A program made the translations under genes and the position numbers. DNA of 64,000 nt, taken from the NCBI GenBank assembly GCA_943736015.1, contig OX031070.1, forward strand, positions 37,192,173 to 37,256,172, given 5' to 3'. Shown piece after piece: positions 42,092-54,431 of this stretch. The notes under the pieces are model-generated. The model did not search any database. It was given only the letters and a program-made list of their open reading frames with translations, and had not been told where the DNA came from. Source of the DNA: Tridacna crocea (lineage: Eukaryota > Mollusca > Bivalvia > Cardiida > Cardiidae). The first letter of the stretch is position 1. Each line of letters starts with the position of its first letter.

Positions 42092-42178
<87 letters not shown>
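42092..42178 (+). repeat. GA microsatellite
   Basis: An 87-bp uninterrupted GA run. Confidence 0.95.
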
Positions 42179-42181
<3 letters not shown>

Positions 42182-42318
42182 GAATAATAGGTCGGTATCC
42201 TTCACTGCAAAGCAACGACGGCTCGGCCGACAATGCGTGTGGCTAGTTACCAAGGTTAGTGACTTTTTAATCCCTTTCCTGCTAATATATTAAGTGAAAT
42301 GAGAATTTTAAGCCCATA

Positions 42319-42548
42319 CTAGCTCATTTCCAAACGACAAAATTTCAGACTTGTCCAAATTGAAAGCATTTGCAGACGACAATTTCAGTGCGGATCAAAT
42401 GGTGTAATTTTTCTTTGATAGAGTACAAAACATTGTGGGAAAGGGAGAAGATGCTGGTTACTAGCATTTTCTTCTTCTCTCACAATTTTTTCAAAAGGCT
42501 TCTTTTCCAGGAGCGTCTAAAGTCGGCATTATGTGGTAAAGGATTAGC
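42319..42548. mobile_element. Family A element
   Basis: AGCTCATTTCCAAACGAC to TATGTGGTAAAGGATTAG, linked to the next copy by ATTAGCTC. Confidence 0.7.
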
Positions 42549-42768
42549 TCATTACCAAACGACAAACTTTTTTAGACTTGTCCAAATTGAAAACATTTGC
42601 AGACGACAAAATAAATGTGACTCAGAAAAGTGACTTAAGAAGAGAAGAAAACATTGTGGCAAAAGGAGAAAATGCTGGTAAACAGCATTTTCTCCTTTAC
42701 CTACAAAGTTTTATGAGGGCTTCTCCATATGGGTCGTAAAAAACAGTGATTGTTTGGTAAAGGGTTAA
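42544..42768. mobile_element. Family A element
   Basis: TTAGCTCATTACCAAACGAC to TTTGGTAAAGGGTTAA, with a stem close to the family B version (GTGGCAAAAGG). Confidence 0.75.
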
Positions 42769-42835
42769 ATACCCAAATGCTTCAATTTCAAAGATGTTTT
42801 TAGCAAAAAATGATACAAAAACATCGTCGTATATT

Positions 42836-42902
42836 GGATAGTGTAGATTCAAGATCAGGCTGCATGTTCTGTGCAGTCTGATCTTGATCTACACTGTCTA
42901 CA
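42836..42902. repeat. Family E small palindrome
   Basis: GGATAGTGTAGATTCAAGAT with return arm TGATCTTGATCTACACTG. Confidence 0.6.
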
Positions 42903-43149
42903 TAAGGTTATTGCTTCGTAGTAGCCAAATAATTTAACATTCATCAAATGATGACCTGTTTTACGACCCTGACGAGAAAGGCTTTCGAATACAGAATGGG
43001 CAAGGGAGATAATGCTGAGAAACTGCATTTTCTCCTTCTCCTACACTCACTTTTAACCAATCAAAGAAATCTTTCTTTAGTTGAGCCACAATTAACATGT
43101 ATTCAAGCACTGTCAACTTACTGTACATGTCTAAAATGTGGTCTTATGT

Positions 43150-44035
43150 AAAACTGATCACCGTGCAGCTCAGTGGTCATCGGATCGAGTCGTGACTTGG
43201 AGCTTGTGAACTCGATACCCGGCTGAGGCTAATCACAGGCCTCTGAAACCCCATTGGAAAACAAAATTTTCATTATCAGACACTCTTACTATAAATATCA
43301 CATTGGGGATTCTCTCTGTATCGAATTTAATACATGTACATGCATATACGTTATAGAGGAAGTCGACAGTGTGCAATTCATACGAACGGTGTTAATGAAA
43401 ATTCAGTATCTCCCGCCAGATGGCATTCTACAAATACACATCTATCTAATTTGGGAATTCTGCGTAAAGAACTTCAAACTAAAATAAACGTTTACTCAAT
43501 AAAATTCTACCTGGTGCGATTCATTCAGCTATGATCAGCAGTTTAGAGAAATCTGGAGCTAAAACAGGCCTGATTTCTCCTCAAACGCATTGATAAAAGC
43601 CATTATCTGCATTGCTACTTTATAGCGCGTATTACTACAGTCCGCCCAAAAATGGGGGGAGTGATGCGTCATATCAGACAGGTCGAATCTTCGAAGAATA
43701 TGGCATCAGCAGACAACGATGAAAGTTTGAATATCATGTTCACTGGTATACAAGCGATGCTCTAATGTGCCATAAATGTTTGATGATCGACCAGGGACAA
43801 CTTTACTGTTCCGTTGTAGACCAACAGTGTTTCAAAGGCCTGTGTGCTACCTTTCTTTTCGGCTATTTTTCGCCTCTCACCTCAGATACATGTGAGAAAA
43901 GTAGATAGAGATTTGGAAATTAAGTCGAATCAGTACTGGTGTGAGACAGCCAGAAAACTCACGCGTAGATTCACTGATCGCTATGATAAGACCTTAGCTG
44001 TCAAAACGGCGCTAGACCCCAATACAATCAATCAG
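43150..44035 (+). mobile_element. tRNA-SINE split by a 614-bp element
   Basis: The head (GTGCAGCTCAGTGG; GAACTCGATACCC) ends in GCTA at 43231. The body resumes at 43846 (GCTACCTTTCTTTTCGGC) with TTTTTCGCCTCTCACC and ends CAAAACGGCGCTAGACCCC. Confidence 0.65.
43232..43845. mobile_element. Family D element with inverted ends, GCTA duplication
   Basis: Ends ATCACAGGCCTCTGAAAC and the complement of ACACAGGCCTTTGAAAC, flanked by GCTA at 43228-43231 and 43846-43849. It contains the family D block (43408-43722). Confidence 0.65.
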
Positions 44036-44559
44036 TCAAGTAGTGCCATAAATTTTTTCACAAATTTCCTCAAAAATACGTTTTACGTATATACAGTATG
44101 TAGGCTAGTTGACGGTTTTGGAAAAAGCCAGAGTGAAGGATAAGTTTCTTTTTTGAGCACTTGTTCTGTTTCTTGAAACCCCATATCCATCCCACGTCTA
44201 GGCTATGATAAAATACATAATAGACCGATTCCCTTTCCTCCCTTAAAAAAAAAGTCTTATCCTGTAACTTTGGCTGCTGAATGATTTCAACGAACATGAT
44301 TTACAATTGGGAAGCTCACAATTTTGGGGTTTCAATGTTCTGCCCGTTTTATCACCTTAAACGCAGGCCTATAGATCTACCGGTCTGTACTTCTAACCGA
44401 ATCCACAATCAGACTGCAAGTGATGTAAAACATCTTTTATTTATAGAAAGTAGAAGTGGTATAGATCTAGAGGAAAGGAACACAACTAAAGAAGATTATC
44501 ACTGGATGCATAAAACTCTCACATTTTTGTGGGAGGGGTTTTCTACAGGTCTTTGAAGC

Positions 44560-45180
44560 TATCACGGTACACTAAAATTGTCCTTGGTTGATTATCGAAC
44601 ACTTATAAATAGCACATCCATTATCTCCCCCTAGATGACATTCTATAAATACTTATCTAATTTGAGCATCCTGGGTACAGAACTGAACCACTTTCTTACG
44701 CGACAACCGTTACTTTGAATTTCAAACTAAAATAAACGTTTACTCAATAAAACGCTATCGTGCAATTCACTCAGCCATGATCAGCAGTTTACAAAAATCT
44801 GGAACTAAAGCAGGTCTCATTTCTCCTCAAACGTATTGATAAAGCTATTTTCTGCACTGCCACTTCAAAGAGCGTAATATTACAGTCAGCCCGCTTTCGG
44901 GGCTAGTGATGCGTCATATAAGACAGGTCGAATCTTCGAAGAATATCATGACATGCGCAGACAACGATAGCACATCGGTGCATCGCCTGTATATCACAGA
45001 ACATGTAGATCTATATACTCAAATTTTCGTTAACACCGTTTCTATAAATAGCACATTGGTGACTCCCACTATAATCGATACGTAGGGAATCCCTTATGTG
45101 CTATTTATAGTAACAGTGTCCGATAATGAAAATTTCGTTATCCTTTGAATGACCAATGCAGTTTCGGAGGCCCATTGTTT
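44560..45180. mobile_element. Second family D element
   Basis: The block 44620-44970 matches that at 43408-43722. The right end (GATAATGAAAATTTCGTTAT to GCAGTTTCGGAGGCCCA) is the inverted copy of the left end of the element at 43232. Confidence 0.55.
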
Positions 45181-45936
45181 TTCACCTTCTATTCCCTCAG
45201 CCCATTTAAATAGTCTGTAAGGCAAGTTCCTGGTTCCGAAGACCCCAATTCAAGATTATTTAAGGGCATACAGTTTGTGCGTCCCTTGATGCTTATCAAA
45301 TGGGAACGGCACATTTTTCATAGACTTTCGACACCCCCCGTATCCCCTTTCTTACGTTTTTGCCGTTCATACTTCGTTCTACTAAGAATAGGCATACATG
45401 TGGTAGCATTAAATATCTAAGGCCAGATTGGGATATAATTTGCAGATATAGCCTAAGGCTATGTAAGGCTGATATTCAAATTGCAATCTAGACAATTGCT
45501 AAATTCATTTATTCAGTTTTCATTTGACTTTCGGGCTTATAATCAATGGAAATTACTCACTATGATAGATTAACACGAAAATCCAGATTTCAGCCCCGCT
45601 GTTCGAAATCAACGACAAGCAGACAACCAGTAGAAGAACAACAAGCGGTGCTCAAACAATAACAACCAGTACAACAACAACTATCGCACTCCCACAATAA
45701 TCGTTACTTTGCTCGCGGGAAAGATACGAAAACAGTGTGTACTATTTTGGCAACTCGAAGACTGTGTCTGTTTTAAAAAAGTTGAGAAGTGCATTGTGTT
45801 TGAATCACTTCAAAATCATCAACCTAAAGAATTGATTGTTGAGCGAGTAGAAAGCGTTGGAATAGTGGAACTGGAAGCGGTTTTAGTAGCATTCTCTCTC
45901 GGAGGCGTTTAAATTGGAATTTTTTGTTCTTTAAGT
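45181..45936. other. Intergenic sequence
   Basis: No recognised family. The open frame 45709-45912 lacks an ATG start and shows no known domain. Confidence 0.35.
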
Positions 45937-46155
45937 TTAACAAACAATAAACTCTTAGACTCTTATGGATTTGTTGACAAATTTAACATGATTTGAATGG
46001 CAGTGCTAGATCTATATCAATGGTAGGATATAAAACATTGTTGGTAAAGGAGAAAATGCTGGTTGTACCAGCATTTTCTACTTTTCCAATAATGTTTTCA
46101 AAAGCCTTCTTTTTCAGGGTTGTTAGAACTTGGTATTGTGTGGTAAAGGGTTGTT
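45937..46155. mobile_element. Family A element
   Basis: TTAACAAACAATAAACTC to GTGTGGTAAAGGGTTG. The centre is GCTGGTTGTACCAGC, a longer loop. Confidence 0.65.
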
Positions 46156-46438
46156 AATGGAGCATGCTTACTTGGGACTCTATATTCTCCAGCAAAATGT
46201 AAGGAAATGTAAATAAAGGATGAATGCATTTTTTTTTTTCTGGGTAATTAAATGCAGCAAATTAACCTAGACTGCGCGTTCAATACTTTTGGCAAAAGAA
46301 CTGACAGAAAAACAAATAAAGGAAATGATCAAAATCTCTGTCAATTACTTCAGTTATTAGACGTTAATTAAAAGATGAGACTATGCAGAACTGCTTAGTG
46401 ATTAAATAAGCATGGATCGTATATATTGTTGTTTTTGA

Positions 46439-46490
46439 AGACAGTGTAGACCAAGATCAGACTGCACAAATTGTGCAGTCTGATCTGAGA
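46439..46490. repeat. Family E small palindrome
   Basis: ACAGTGTAGACCAAGATCAG with ACTGCACAAATTGTGCAGT at the centre. Confidence 0.55.
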
Positions 46491-46596
46491 TGTATGTGTA
46501 TGCTGTGTGCTAGTATGTCACATATTCTTAAAAAAAACAACCTTGAAATTAAGTAATATTTAAAGGTCTATATTCTATATCATACCAATCTTGAAC

Positions 46597-46772
46597 CCTT
46601 TACCAAACAATCCATGGTTTTTAAGACCCTGAAAAAGAAGCCTTTTGAAAACATTGTGGGAAAAGGGTTTCTGCCCTCCTGGAAACAAATCTTAATTTTT
46701 TTACCTGCATTTATTTTGTCTTTTGCAAGTGCTTTCAATTTGAAAAGGTCTAAAACTTTGTGGATTGGTTAA
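46597..46772. mobile_element. Family A element lacking its central palindrome
   Basis: CCCTTTACCAAACAATCCAT to GGATTGGTTAAGG. GTGGGAAAAGGG runs straight into TTTCTGCCCTCCTGG. Confidence 0.7.
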
Positions 46773-46954
46773 GGTTTAAACTTAAGCCGGTAGAGAGCCA
46801 ACTAAACCCAGGAGGCTCAGCCAAAACATTTGCATCTGTAACACACAAGGCTCAAAGGTTTGAATCCCTAGCTCTGTCCATTTCTGTCCCCAGCAACGAA
46901 CAAACTGTATTTAGAATTGCTTTCTGCAAATGCTTCCAGTTACAACAAGACTAA

Positions 46955-47615
46955 AGGTCCATTTATACAGAGGGCGAACGCGTCCAATGCGAATACGAAC
47001 GCTAAAGCGACTTTTGAGCAGTTTTGCCATTCAAATAGAGCAGGAACCCGAACACGGAAAACCGTCAATGGCTTTCGGGGCTTCTCGTCGTTTTGTTGCT
47101 GTGAGAGATAAAATTTGGTCATTTGGAATCATGGCGCAGGTAGTCAGACATGGAGGAGATCATAGTACTGTATTTGTACACAAAACAACGGAGGAAGTGA
47201 AAGAGGCGTGTGTCAGTGCACGAAATTTTACAGAGAAGTGAATTCTTCTCAATTTCAAGAATCATGGCTCTTGTCTTGTCCATTGTCTTGTCCATTCTTC
47301 TGCAAATTTGACAGGCAAAGTAGACTGACGCTAGTGCCTACCTTTTTCTTGGAGTGGTCAGGCGTACAAGTTTCTATTTGTGGAAATGATGCAAGGGAAG
47401 TACCTGCTGATTGGTTGATAGCCAAAAAGCAGCGCAACCTTCTCAGAAAATTCGCTCTGGGGGCAATCAAGGCGGTCGTTCGCGCGAACAAATATTTGTT
47501 CACGTTCGCGCTCGCACTTTATTTGAACGGTTCCTCTACAAATGACTAAAATATTCCAGGACGCAAATCCGCGTTCGCTTTCGCGTTCGTGTTCACACTC
47601 TGTATAAACGGACCT
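46955..47615. mobile_element. PIF/Harbinger-like non-autonomous element
   Basis: Ends AGGTCCATTTATACAGAG and the complement of AGGTCCGTTTATACAGAG, flanked by TAA at 46952-46954 and 47616-47618. A 3-bp TAA duplication is typical of Harbinger elements. GC-richer than its surroundings. The open frames inside show no transposase motif. Confidence 0.75.
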
Positions 47616-47810
47616 TAAATGTCAGCATTTGGTACAGAGTAATGCATCTTCAGGTACTGAAAACTTGCCCTCAATATACCATACCAGTGATCAAGACCTG
47701 GCTTTAGTTTTGTGTTTACTGTAAAGGCACACTATTTTTTTGGCAGTTAAGGTAATGTTAGACAACATTTAAAACTGGGAAAACTTGTAGAATGAAATGT
47801 AATTTGTAGG

Positions 47811-48015
47811 CCTCACTCATTACAAGATGACAAATTTTCAGATTGGTCAAAACTGAAAAGATCTTGGGAAAAAAAGAAAAGAGAAAATGCCACAAACAAA
47901 AATTTTGTCATATTCCCACACTATTTTTTAGCACTTCAAATAATAAATCCTATGGCTAAAGTCAATTTCCATTTGTCTCTTTGTAGCCTGAAATTTTGTC
48001 ATCTGGGAAAAAGTG
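47811..48015. repeat. Degenerate family A element
   Basis: CTCATTACAAGATGACAAAT to GTCATCTGGGAAAAAGTG, palindrome lost. Confidence 0.5.
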
Positions 48016-48067
48016 AAGCAAATACAAAATGCAGGGAAACAATTATAGTCAAAGGGAGATCATGCTT

Positions 48068-48300
48068 AACACTAAATACCAAACAAAATGTTAGACTTAT
48101 CTAGATTCAAACTTTGATGGCATTTGCTAACAATAAAATGAAGAAGACTAAAATTAAAATCTGTTTTTGGAAGGATAGAAAACATTATGGGAAAAGAAGA
48201 AAATAATGGTAACAAGTATTTTCTCCTTTTCCCACAATGTTTTCAAAAGTGTAATCTTTCTCAGGGTCGTTAAAACTAGGAATTGTGTGGGAAAGGGTTG
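48068..48300. mobile_element. Family A element, diverged
   Basis: TTAACACTAAATACCAAAC to GTGTGGGAAAGGGTTG. Confidence 0.6.
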
Positions 48301-48504
48301 ACAGAGGCATAGTGCCTGCGCATTTTTGTTTTGTTATTGACAAATTACAAATAGACTACATGCATACATGTATGTGCAAAAAATATGTTTACTTTATGAA
48401 TGGCTTACTCTTCAGGTATGAAGTAAAAAAGACAAAAGAGACAGAAAATGGTATCAAGATTTGGAAAATACACTTCAGGTGAGTTATATAAAGTACTGTT
48501 TATT

Positions 48505-48740
48505 TAACTCTTTACCACATGAGAAAATTTTAGACTGGTCCAAACTGAAAGCATTTGCAGATACCAAAATAAAGGTGCCTGAAAAATGGAAATTTGCTCT
48601 GGGAAGGGTAGAAAACACTGTGGGAAAAGGAGAAAATGCTGGTTACCAGTATTTTCTCCTTTTCCTACAGTGTTTGAAACTTTTCAAAAGGCTTCTTTCT
48701 CAGGGGCGTCAAAAGTAGGGCTTGTGTGGTAATGGGTTAA
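48505..48740. mobile_element. Family A element
   Basis: TTAACTCTTTACCACATGAG to TGTGGTAATGGGTTAA. A small duplication (TGAAACTTTTCAAAAGGC) follows the stem. Confidence 0.8.
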
Positions 48741-49286
48741 AAAACTTTTTTACAAAATGAGAAAACTTTAGGCTTGTCCTAATAAAAAGCATTTTCAGAG
48801 GTAAGAAATAAATGTGACTAAAAAATTGATATTTATTTGTGGAAGAGTAATTTTTAGAAAAGAAGGAAATGCATATTGCCAGCTTTTCTTCCCCCTCTAT
48901 ATTTTGAATTCAAAAGTCTTCTTCAAAGATGCATTAAAACTTGGAGATTGTAGGGTCCGTTGGTTACAGGAAATATTCTTACAATTTTTTTGTAATTTCA
49001 TTTTCTTTTTCGATAACAATGTAACAATAAACAATTTACCAAATAATCATGTTTAAATGACACTTACCTCTTTACCTAATGACAAAATTTTATTCTTACG
49101 TCGGCAGACAATAAAAAGAATTTGAATTTGTATCTAAAAAGGTAGAGACTTTGTATCTAATTTAGTAGAAAACATTTACAGAAAAGGAGAAAATGCAGGG
49201 TATAAGTATCATCTCTTTTTTCTACAATGTTTTCAAAAGCTTTCTTCACCAAGGTCAGAACTTGGGAATGTGTAGTAAAGGCTTAA
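48741..49286. repeat. Two degenerate family A elements
   Basis: About 48741-48965, and 49063-49286 (CTTACCTCTTTACCTAATGA to GTGTAGTAAAGGCTTAA). Confidence 0.5.
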
Positions 49287-49361
49287 GAAAATGACAAATG
49301 AAAAAATTCTGGAAAAAAATTTTGGGAAGTTGATCAGAAGTATTTCCTTTTCTTGCACATT

Positions 49362-49545
49362 TAACTCATTACAAAACGACAATATTTCAGGTTTGTCCAA
49401 ATCGAAAGCATTTGCAGACGACAAAATAAAAGTGACTTAAATCTAAACTTTGTTTTGTGAAGGGTAGAAAACATTGTGGGAAAAGGAGAAAATGGCTTCT
49501 TTCTCAGGGTCGCCAAAAGTAGAGATTGTGTGGTGATGGAATAAA
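49362..49545. mobile_element. Family A element, right stem arm deleted
   Basis: TTAACTCATTACAAAACGAC. GGGAAAAGGAGAAAATGGCT joins TCTTTCTCAGGGTCG directly. Confidence 0.7.
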
Positions 49546-49689
49546 TCTTCTCTGGGAACTGCCCTCAATTTAGACATGTAAGTCGACAGTTGAAATGTAA
49601 CTGAAATGTTGTTTCATGTACTTATCTGTGAAAATACAGAAATCCTCATGAGAAAAGGAGAAAATGCTGTCTTTATACCTATAAAATTT

Positions 49690-49977
49690 TCAATAATTTA
49701 TTTCCCCTGTGCCAAATTGCAAATTTTCAGATTTGTCCAAAGGGAAAGCCTGTACAGAGGACACATCAAATATTACTAAAATAGTGGTAATTGTCAGTGA
49801 AAGAGTAGAGAAAATTTTCGAAAAAGGAGAAAATGCTGGTTGCCAGTATTTTGTCCTTTTCCTACAAGCTTTTCGATAGGCTATTTCCTTCCAATTTTTT
49901 AATCACTTTGATTTTGTCATCTGCAAATGCTTTTGATTTGGACTAATCTAAAATTTTGTTGTTTGGTAAAGAGTTAA
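49690..49977. mobile_element. Family A element, diverged
   Basis: CCAAATTGCAAATTTTCAG to GTTTGGTAAAGAGTTAA. Its TTAA is shared with the next copy. Confidence 0.6.
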
Positions 49978-50198
49978 CCCATTACCACACAATCCCAACT
50001 TTTAACGACCATGAGAAAGAAGCCTTTTGAAAACATTGTGGGAAAAGGAGAAAATGCTGGTAACCAGCATTTTCTCCTTTTCCCACAATGTTTTCTACCC
50101 TTCACAAAACTTCAGATTATGAGTCACTTTTATTTTGTCATCTGCAGATGCTTTTGATTTGGACAAGCCTAAAATATTGTCGTTTGGTAATGAGTTAA
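49974..50198. mobile_element. Family A element (full length)
   Basis: TTAACCCATTACCACACAAT to GTTTGGTAATGAGTTAA, perfect stem. Confidence 0.85.
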
Positions 50199-50343
50199 AT
50201 GACATTGTGTCATCCCAAAATGACTTATGTGTACATGGTTCCTTTGTCTAGAGTTTCAACACTTAAGATTTGTAGGCCAGATTAGCTCGTCACATAATTA
50301 TAAAGGTAATCAACACTTTTTGTTCAATGTTATATGATAGCCT

Positions 50344-50572
50344 TTAACTCATTACTAAATGCTAAAACTTCAGGTTTGTCCAAATCGAAAGCATTTGCAG
50401 ACGACAAAATAAAAGTGACTTAAAATTTGAAATTTGTTTTGTGAAGGGTAGAAAACACTGTGGGAAAAGGAGAAAATGCTGGTTACCAGCATTTTCTCCT
50501 TTTCCCACAATATTTTCTAAAAGCTTTTTTCTCAGGGGTGTCAAAAGTAGGGATTGTGTGGTAATGGGTTAA
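50344..50572. mobile_element. Family A element (full length)
   Basis: TTAACTCATTACTAAATGC to TGTGGTAATGGGTTAA, 229 bp. Confidence 0.83.
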
Positions 50573-50607
50573 CTCTGATCCTTACTTCTATCACTTAAGA
50601 GGTTCGT

Positions 50608-50832
50608 TTTTTAACACAATCCCGACTTTTAACGACTATGAGAAAGAAGCCTTTTGAAAGCATTGTGGAAAAAAAGGAGAAAATGCTGGTTACCAGCATT
50701 ATCTTCTTTTTCCACACTGTTTTCTACCCTTCCCAAAACAAATTTCAAATTTTCAGTCACTTGCATTTTGTCATCTTCAAATGCTTCCATTTAGGACTAG
50801 TCTAAACTTTTGTCGTTTGGTAAAGACTTATT
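50608..50832. mobile_element. Family A element
   Basis: TTTTTTAACACAATCCCGAC to GTTTGGTAAAGACTTA. Confidence 0.7.
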
Positions 50833-51156
50833 ATTTGATTTTGCTATTTAGATTTTATAGGCCAGGATTGAAATATTTATATGCACAGTGAGGCACAAAG
50901 TGCCGGTGGGAGGGAGCTGAAAAATCACCATTCATTGTAAGGCCCTAAAGAAATTCCCTATTCATCATTGTATCAGTTAAACCCATCTACATCTATTCAG
51001 TTTTAAAAGGCATGCAGACCTGGAGAAAAATCAGCACATTATATGAAATTGTAATTTACAACTTTGGTCGCTAAATCTTTTAATGCGCACATGCATATTG
51101 TTTCTATGAAAGGCGCTATGCACTCAGATTTATGGAATGGAGCGGAAAATTATCAA

Positions 51157-51338
51157 GCCTTTACCAGACAAAAATTGAAAGAACTTGCAGAATGTCAATT
51201 GAAAGGCGGCTCAAGTGACAGAATTCACCTAATAATTTGCCTTTTAATTTGTTACCATCATTTTCTTCTGTTCACACAATGTTTCCTAAAGCTTTGTTCA
51301 CCAGAGTTGAAACTCAGGATTGTGTGGAGCAGTGTTAA
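51157..51338. repeat. Degenerate family A element
   Basis: CCTTTACCAGACAAAAATTG to TTGTGTGGAGCAGTGTTAA. Confidence 0.5.
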
Positions 51339-51344
51339 ATACTG

Positions 51345-51517
51345 TTAACCCTTTACCACACAATCCTGACTTTTGATGACCCCGAGGAAGAAGCCTTTTG
51401 AAAACATTGTGGGAAAAGGAGAAACAATTTTCAATTTTTGAGTGACATTAATTTCCTTGTCTGCAAATATTTCCAATTTGGACTATTCCAAAGTTATGTC
51501 ATTTGGTAAAGTGTTAA
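51345..51517. mobile_element. Family A element lacking its central palindrome
   Basis: TTAACCCTTTACCACACAAT to TTTGGTAAAGTGTTAA. GGGAAAAGGAGAAAC joins AATTTTCAATTTTTGAGTG. Confidence 0.75.
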
Positions 51518-52320
51518 ATATTAAAGTATAAAGAAAAATTAGCCTTGGTTTCAGTACAATGATATTTTCCTATTTTGATAAATATTGTACATGTATGAAC
51601 ATTAACAAAATGGTAATACTAATGGAAGCATCGATCAAATAGCTGCCAAAGATCAATAGCAGAGCAGGATTAGCAGAGTTTTATACGAAGCAATTAAGAA
51701 ATTATTACAGCTGGGACCCAAGCTAAGGAAAAATATGGACAGAAAATCACATCAGGTATTCTTGCAATTTACATTAGATCTTCTGGGTATTTTAGTTTTT
51801 TAATATGCCCAAAGAATAGTGTCATGTTATGGCCTTGTCTGTCTGTCTGTCTGTCCATCTGTTAGCAATTTCTTGTGCAAGCAACTCCTTCGGGTGTATA
51901 TGCCCCACTTTGTAAATAGTATTGCACTCGCCTATTGAAAAGCTTTCAAATTGGACCACTGACCTCACCAAATTATAGATTGGTTCTGCAGAGCACTCAT
52001 CCAGTAGAGTCAAGTATTGTACCGGTTCTGCAGTATACTCATCCAATAGAGTTAAGTATTGTACCCAAGTATGTCAATATCTCATAAAGAGATTACAGCA
52101 ATACCAAAACAAAATAATATTAAAAATATTTGTTCAATCTATAAATTTTTTCATGTTTGGCCATTTACTTTTTTCAGAGTAAATTTGTAAGTTTGTAAGA
52201 TGAATGATCACCAACTCTACCTTCAGGATTCTTCATCTTCTTCTTCTTCCTCTTCTTCTTCTTCTTCCAAACTCAAGGCAGTTGTAGACAACAGACGTAG
52301 TGTGTTGCTAAACTGGTGAA
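51518..52320. other. Intergenic sequence with short repeats
   Basis: TCTG run at 51834-51857; a twofold repeat of about 43 bp (GGTTCTGCAGAGCACTCATC at 51982 and GGTTCTGCAGTATACTCATC near 52023); TTC run at 52227-52268. No gene seen. Confidence 0.6.
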
Positions 52321-52448
52321 ATTTATCTTTGATTGAGTTGAGAACATTGTTGGAAAGGAAGAAAATGCTGGTTACTAGCATTTTCTTTTCTCTCTATAGT
52401 TCAGAACTCCTTCTTTCCATAGAGTTGATAAAACACATGATTATCTGT

Positions 52449-52677
52449 TTAACCCATTACCACACAATCCCTACTTTTGACAACCCTGAGAGAGAAGCCT
52501 TTAGAAAACATTGTGGGAAAAGGAGAAAATGCTGGTAACCAGCATTTTCTCCTTTTCTCACTATAGTTTCTACTCTTCACAAAATAAATTTCAAATTTTC
52601 AGTCACCTTTATTTTGTCATCTGCAAATGCTTTCAGTTTGGATCAGTCTATAATTTTGTTGTTTGGTAATGAGTTAA
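52449..52677. mobile_element. Family A element (full length)
   Basis: TTAACCCATTACCACACAAT to GTTTGGTAATGAGTTAA. It shares TTAA 52674-52677 with a family B copy. Confidence 0.83.
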
Positions 52678-52902
52678 CCCTTTACCCCATAAGGCATTTC
52701 TATTGTATCTCTAATTGACCCTAAATAACAGCAAGGATGAAGCAGTTTCTTATGTGTATATGACATCTTTTGATAGCATAGAAAACCTTGTGACAAAAGG
52801 TGAAATTGCTCGTCACGAGCAATTTCACCTTTTGCCACAATGTTTTCTAAAGGCTCCTACAAGCAATGCGTAGAAATGAGTATCTGTGGAGTAATGGGTT
52901 AA
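52674..52902. mobile_element. Family B hairpin element (full length)
   Basis: TTAACCCTTTACCCCATAAG to GTGGAGTAATGGGTTAA, 229 bp, centre GCTCGTCACGAGC. Confidence 0.87.
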
Positions 52903-52904
52903 AG

Positions 52905-53260
52905 GATTAGCTTGGCTGGATTAAGTGGTTAGTGCATTTTACTCGTGACCTGATGGTTGGAGGTTTGATCACAGGTGTTTGTGTGATGACGAACTTCGCC
53001 ACCTATATACATTATATAGGTGGCATAGCTTGTCATAACATGAATGCCTGTGGGTTCGATACCAAGTTGCGGCGAACTTTCATTCAAGCAATTTTTCGCC
53101 TGTTATCCCTGATTCATGTGACATAGTTATCGGTGACTTGCAAAGGAACTGGAGTCAGTGCTGGTGTGAGAAAGTCAGGAAATACATGGTTAGGTGCACT
53201 GGCCTCCGTGATAGAGCCTTAGCTGTTAAAATTCAAATACAAGCAAATCTGCAAAGGATT
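52905..53260 (+). mobile_element. tRNA-like SINE, diverged
   Basis: GGTTCGATACCAAGTTGCG and TTTTTCGCCTGTTATCCCTG match the SINE bodies at 41371 and 43846. A 60-bp segment with CCACCTATATACATTATATA (imperfect hairpin) sits inside the head. Confidence 0.55.
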
Positions 53261-53678
53261 CAGCAATTTTGCCACTTTAATTTCGTAATGATTATCTTAC
53301 TAATATAGAATACTATGCAGACATTTATTGGGGCAATCATGGAGGAGACAGGCTGGGCCAAAGAGTATACAAGGAAAATATATTTTTGTCATGTGCTTTT
53401 TAATAGGACCCATGGATTATGGGATTATTTCTTTGTAACAGAAAGGAAATTAAATGTCTTATTGTTTGGGATGAAAGATCATTTTGGTAAAACTGTTGGA
53501 TTGCTAGCATTAAGTCTTGCTGCTGGGTGATCTTAGAGACGGCTTATATCAAGTTTCCATGAATTTCAAGGATTTGGATTTGGGTCTTTTTATGTGGGTA
53601 AGCAGTCGCATTACTTATGAGACTTTTTTTCCACACTTTGGAGTTCTAACCAACTCATTATGTTCACTGGATGACAAG

Positions 53679-53972
53679 ATAAAAGACTTGTCCAAACTGA
53701 AAGCATTACAACATGACAACATCGAATTTAATGTGATTTAGATAATTAGGATTTAAGACTGAAAGGTAATTAATTAGAAAACATGGAAAAAGACAAAAAT
53801 GCTGTTCTTCTTTTCCTGAGACATTTTCAAAATTTTAGCTTTGTCGAAATTGAAATGGTAGAAATCATTGTGGGAAAATGCTCATACTGGCATTTTCTCC
53901 TTTTCCTACAACATTTTCAGAAGGCTTCCTTTCAGGGTTGTAAAAAGTCGGGATAATGTGGTAAAGGGTTAA
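53679..53972. repeat. Degenerate family A element
   Basis: It ends AATGTGGTAAAGGGTTAA. The left part is diverged. Confidence 0.5.
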
Positions 53973-54431
53973 AGGTCATTAATGCGAAACTGCAAGTTTT
54001 GTACAATATGGTTGGTAAATGATTCTCAATTTTGGAAAGGGAGTGGTGTTTAAGTTGAGAATGTAGATCAAGACTAGATTGTACAGAAGTGCATTCTGAC
54101 TTTTGACCCACATTTTTTATTGTTCTCTGGGATATTATGGTAAAACAATACAAAATGAAATTGTAAGTAAGAGTTTGAGATAGGCAACCTGAAATTGCAA
54201 ATACAAGTTGGAAATGTGTACTGTCATACTGAAAGTACATCCATGTAAATATAATTATGTTACCCATCACGCAAAAAGGGACCATCTGGAAATTTTGTAC
54301 ATCAATTAGACGAAAACAGATCAACGATAGTGCAGGTCAATTTAAGTTGATATTTAAAAAAATGATTGTATAACAAGGTACAATGACAACTTTTCATACA
54401 GAAAATGTCATTAAAGCAAAAGGTGTCAACC

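Noticed and set aside
42048-42293. Ser-Leu or Arg-Glu repeat proteins
   Set aside because: Translations of the GA microsatellite.
44281-44556. 91-codon open frame
   Set aside because: No recognisable domain, no splice context, and mobile elements on both sides.
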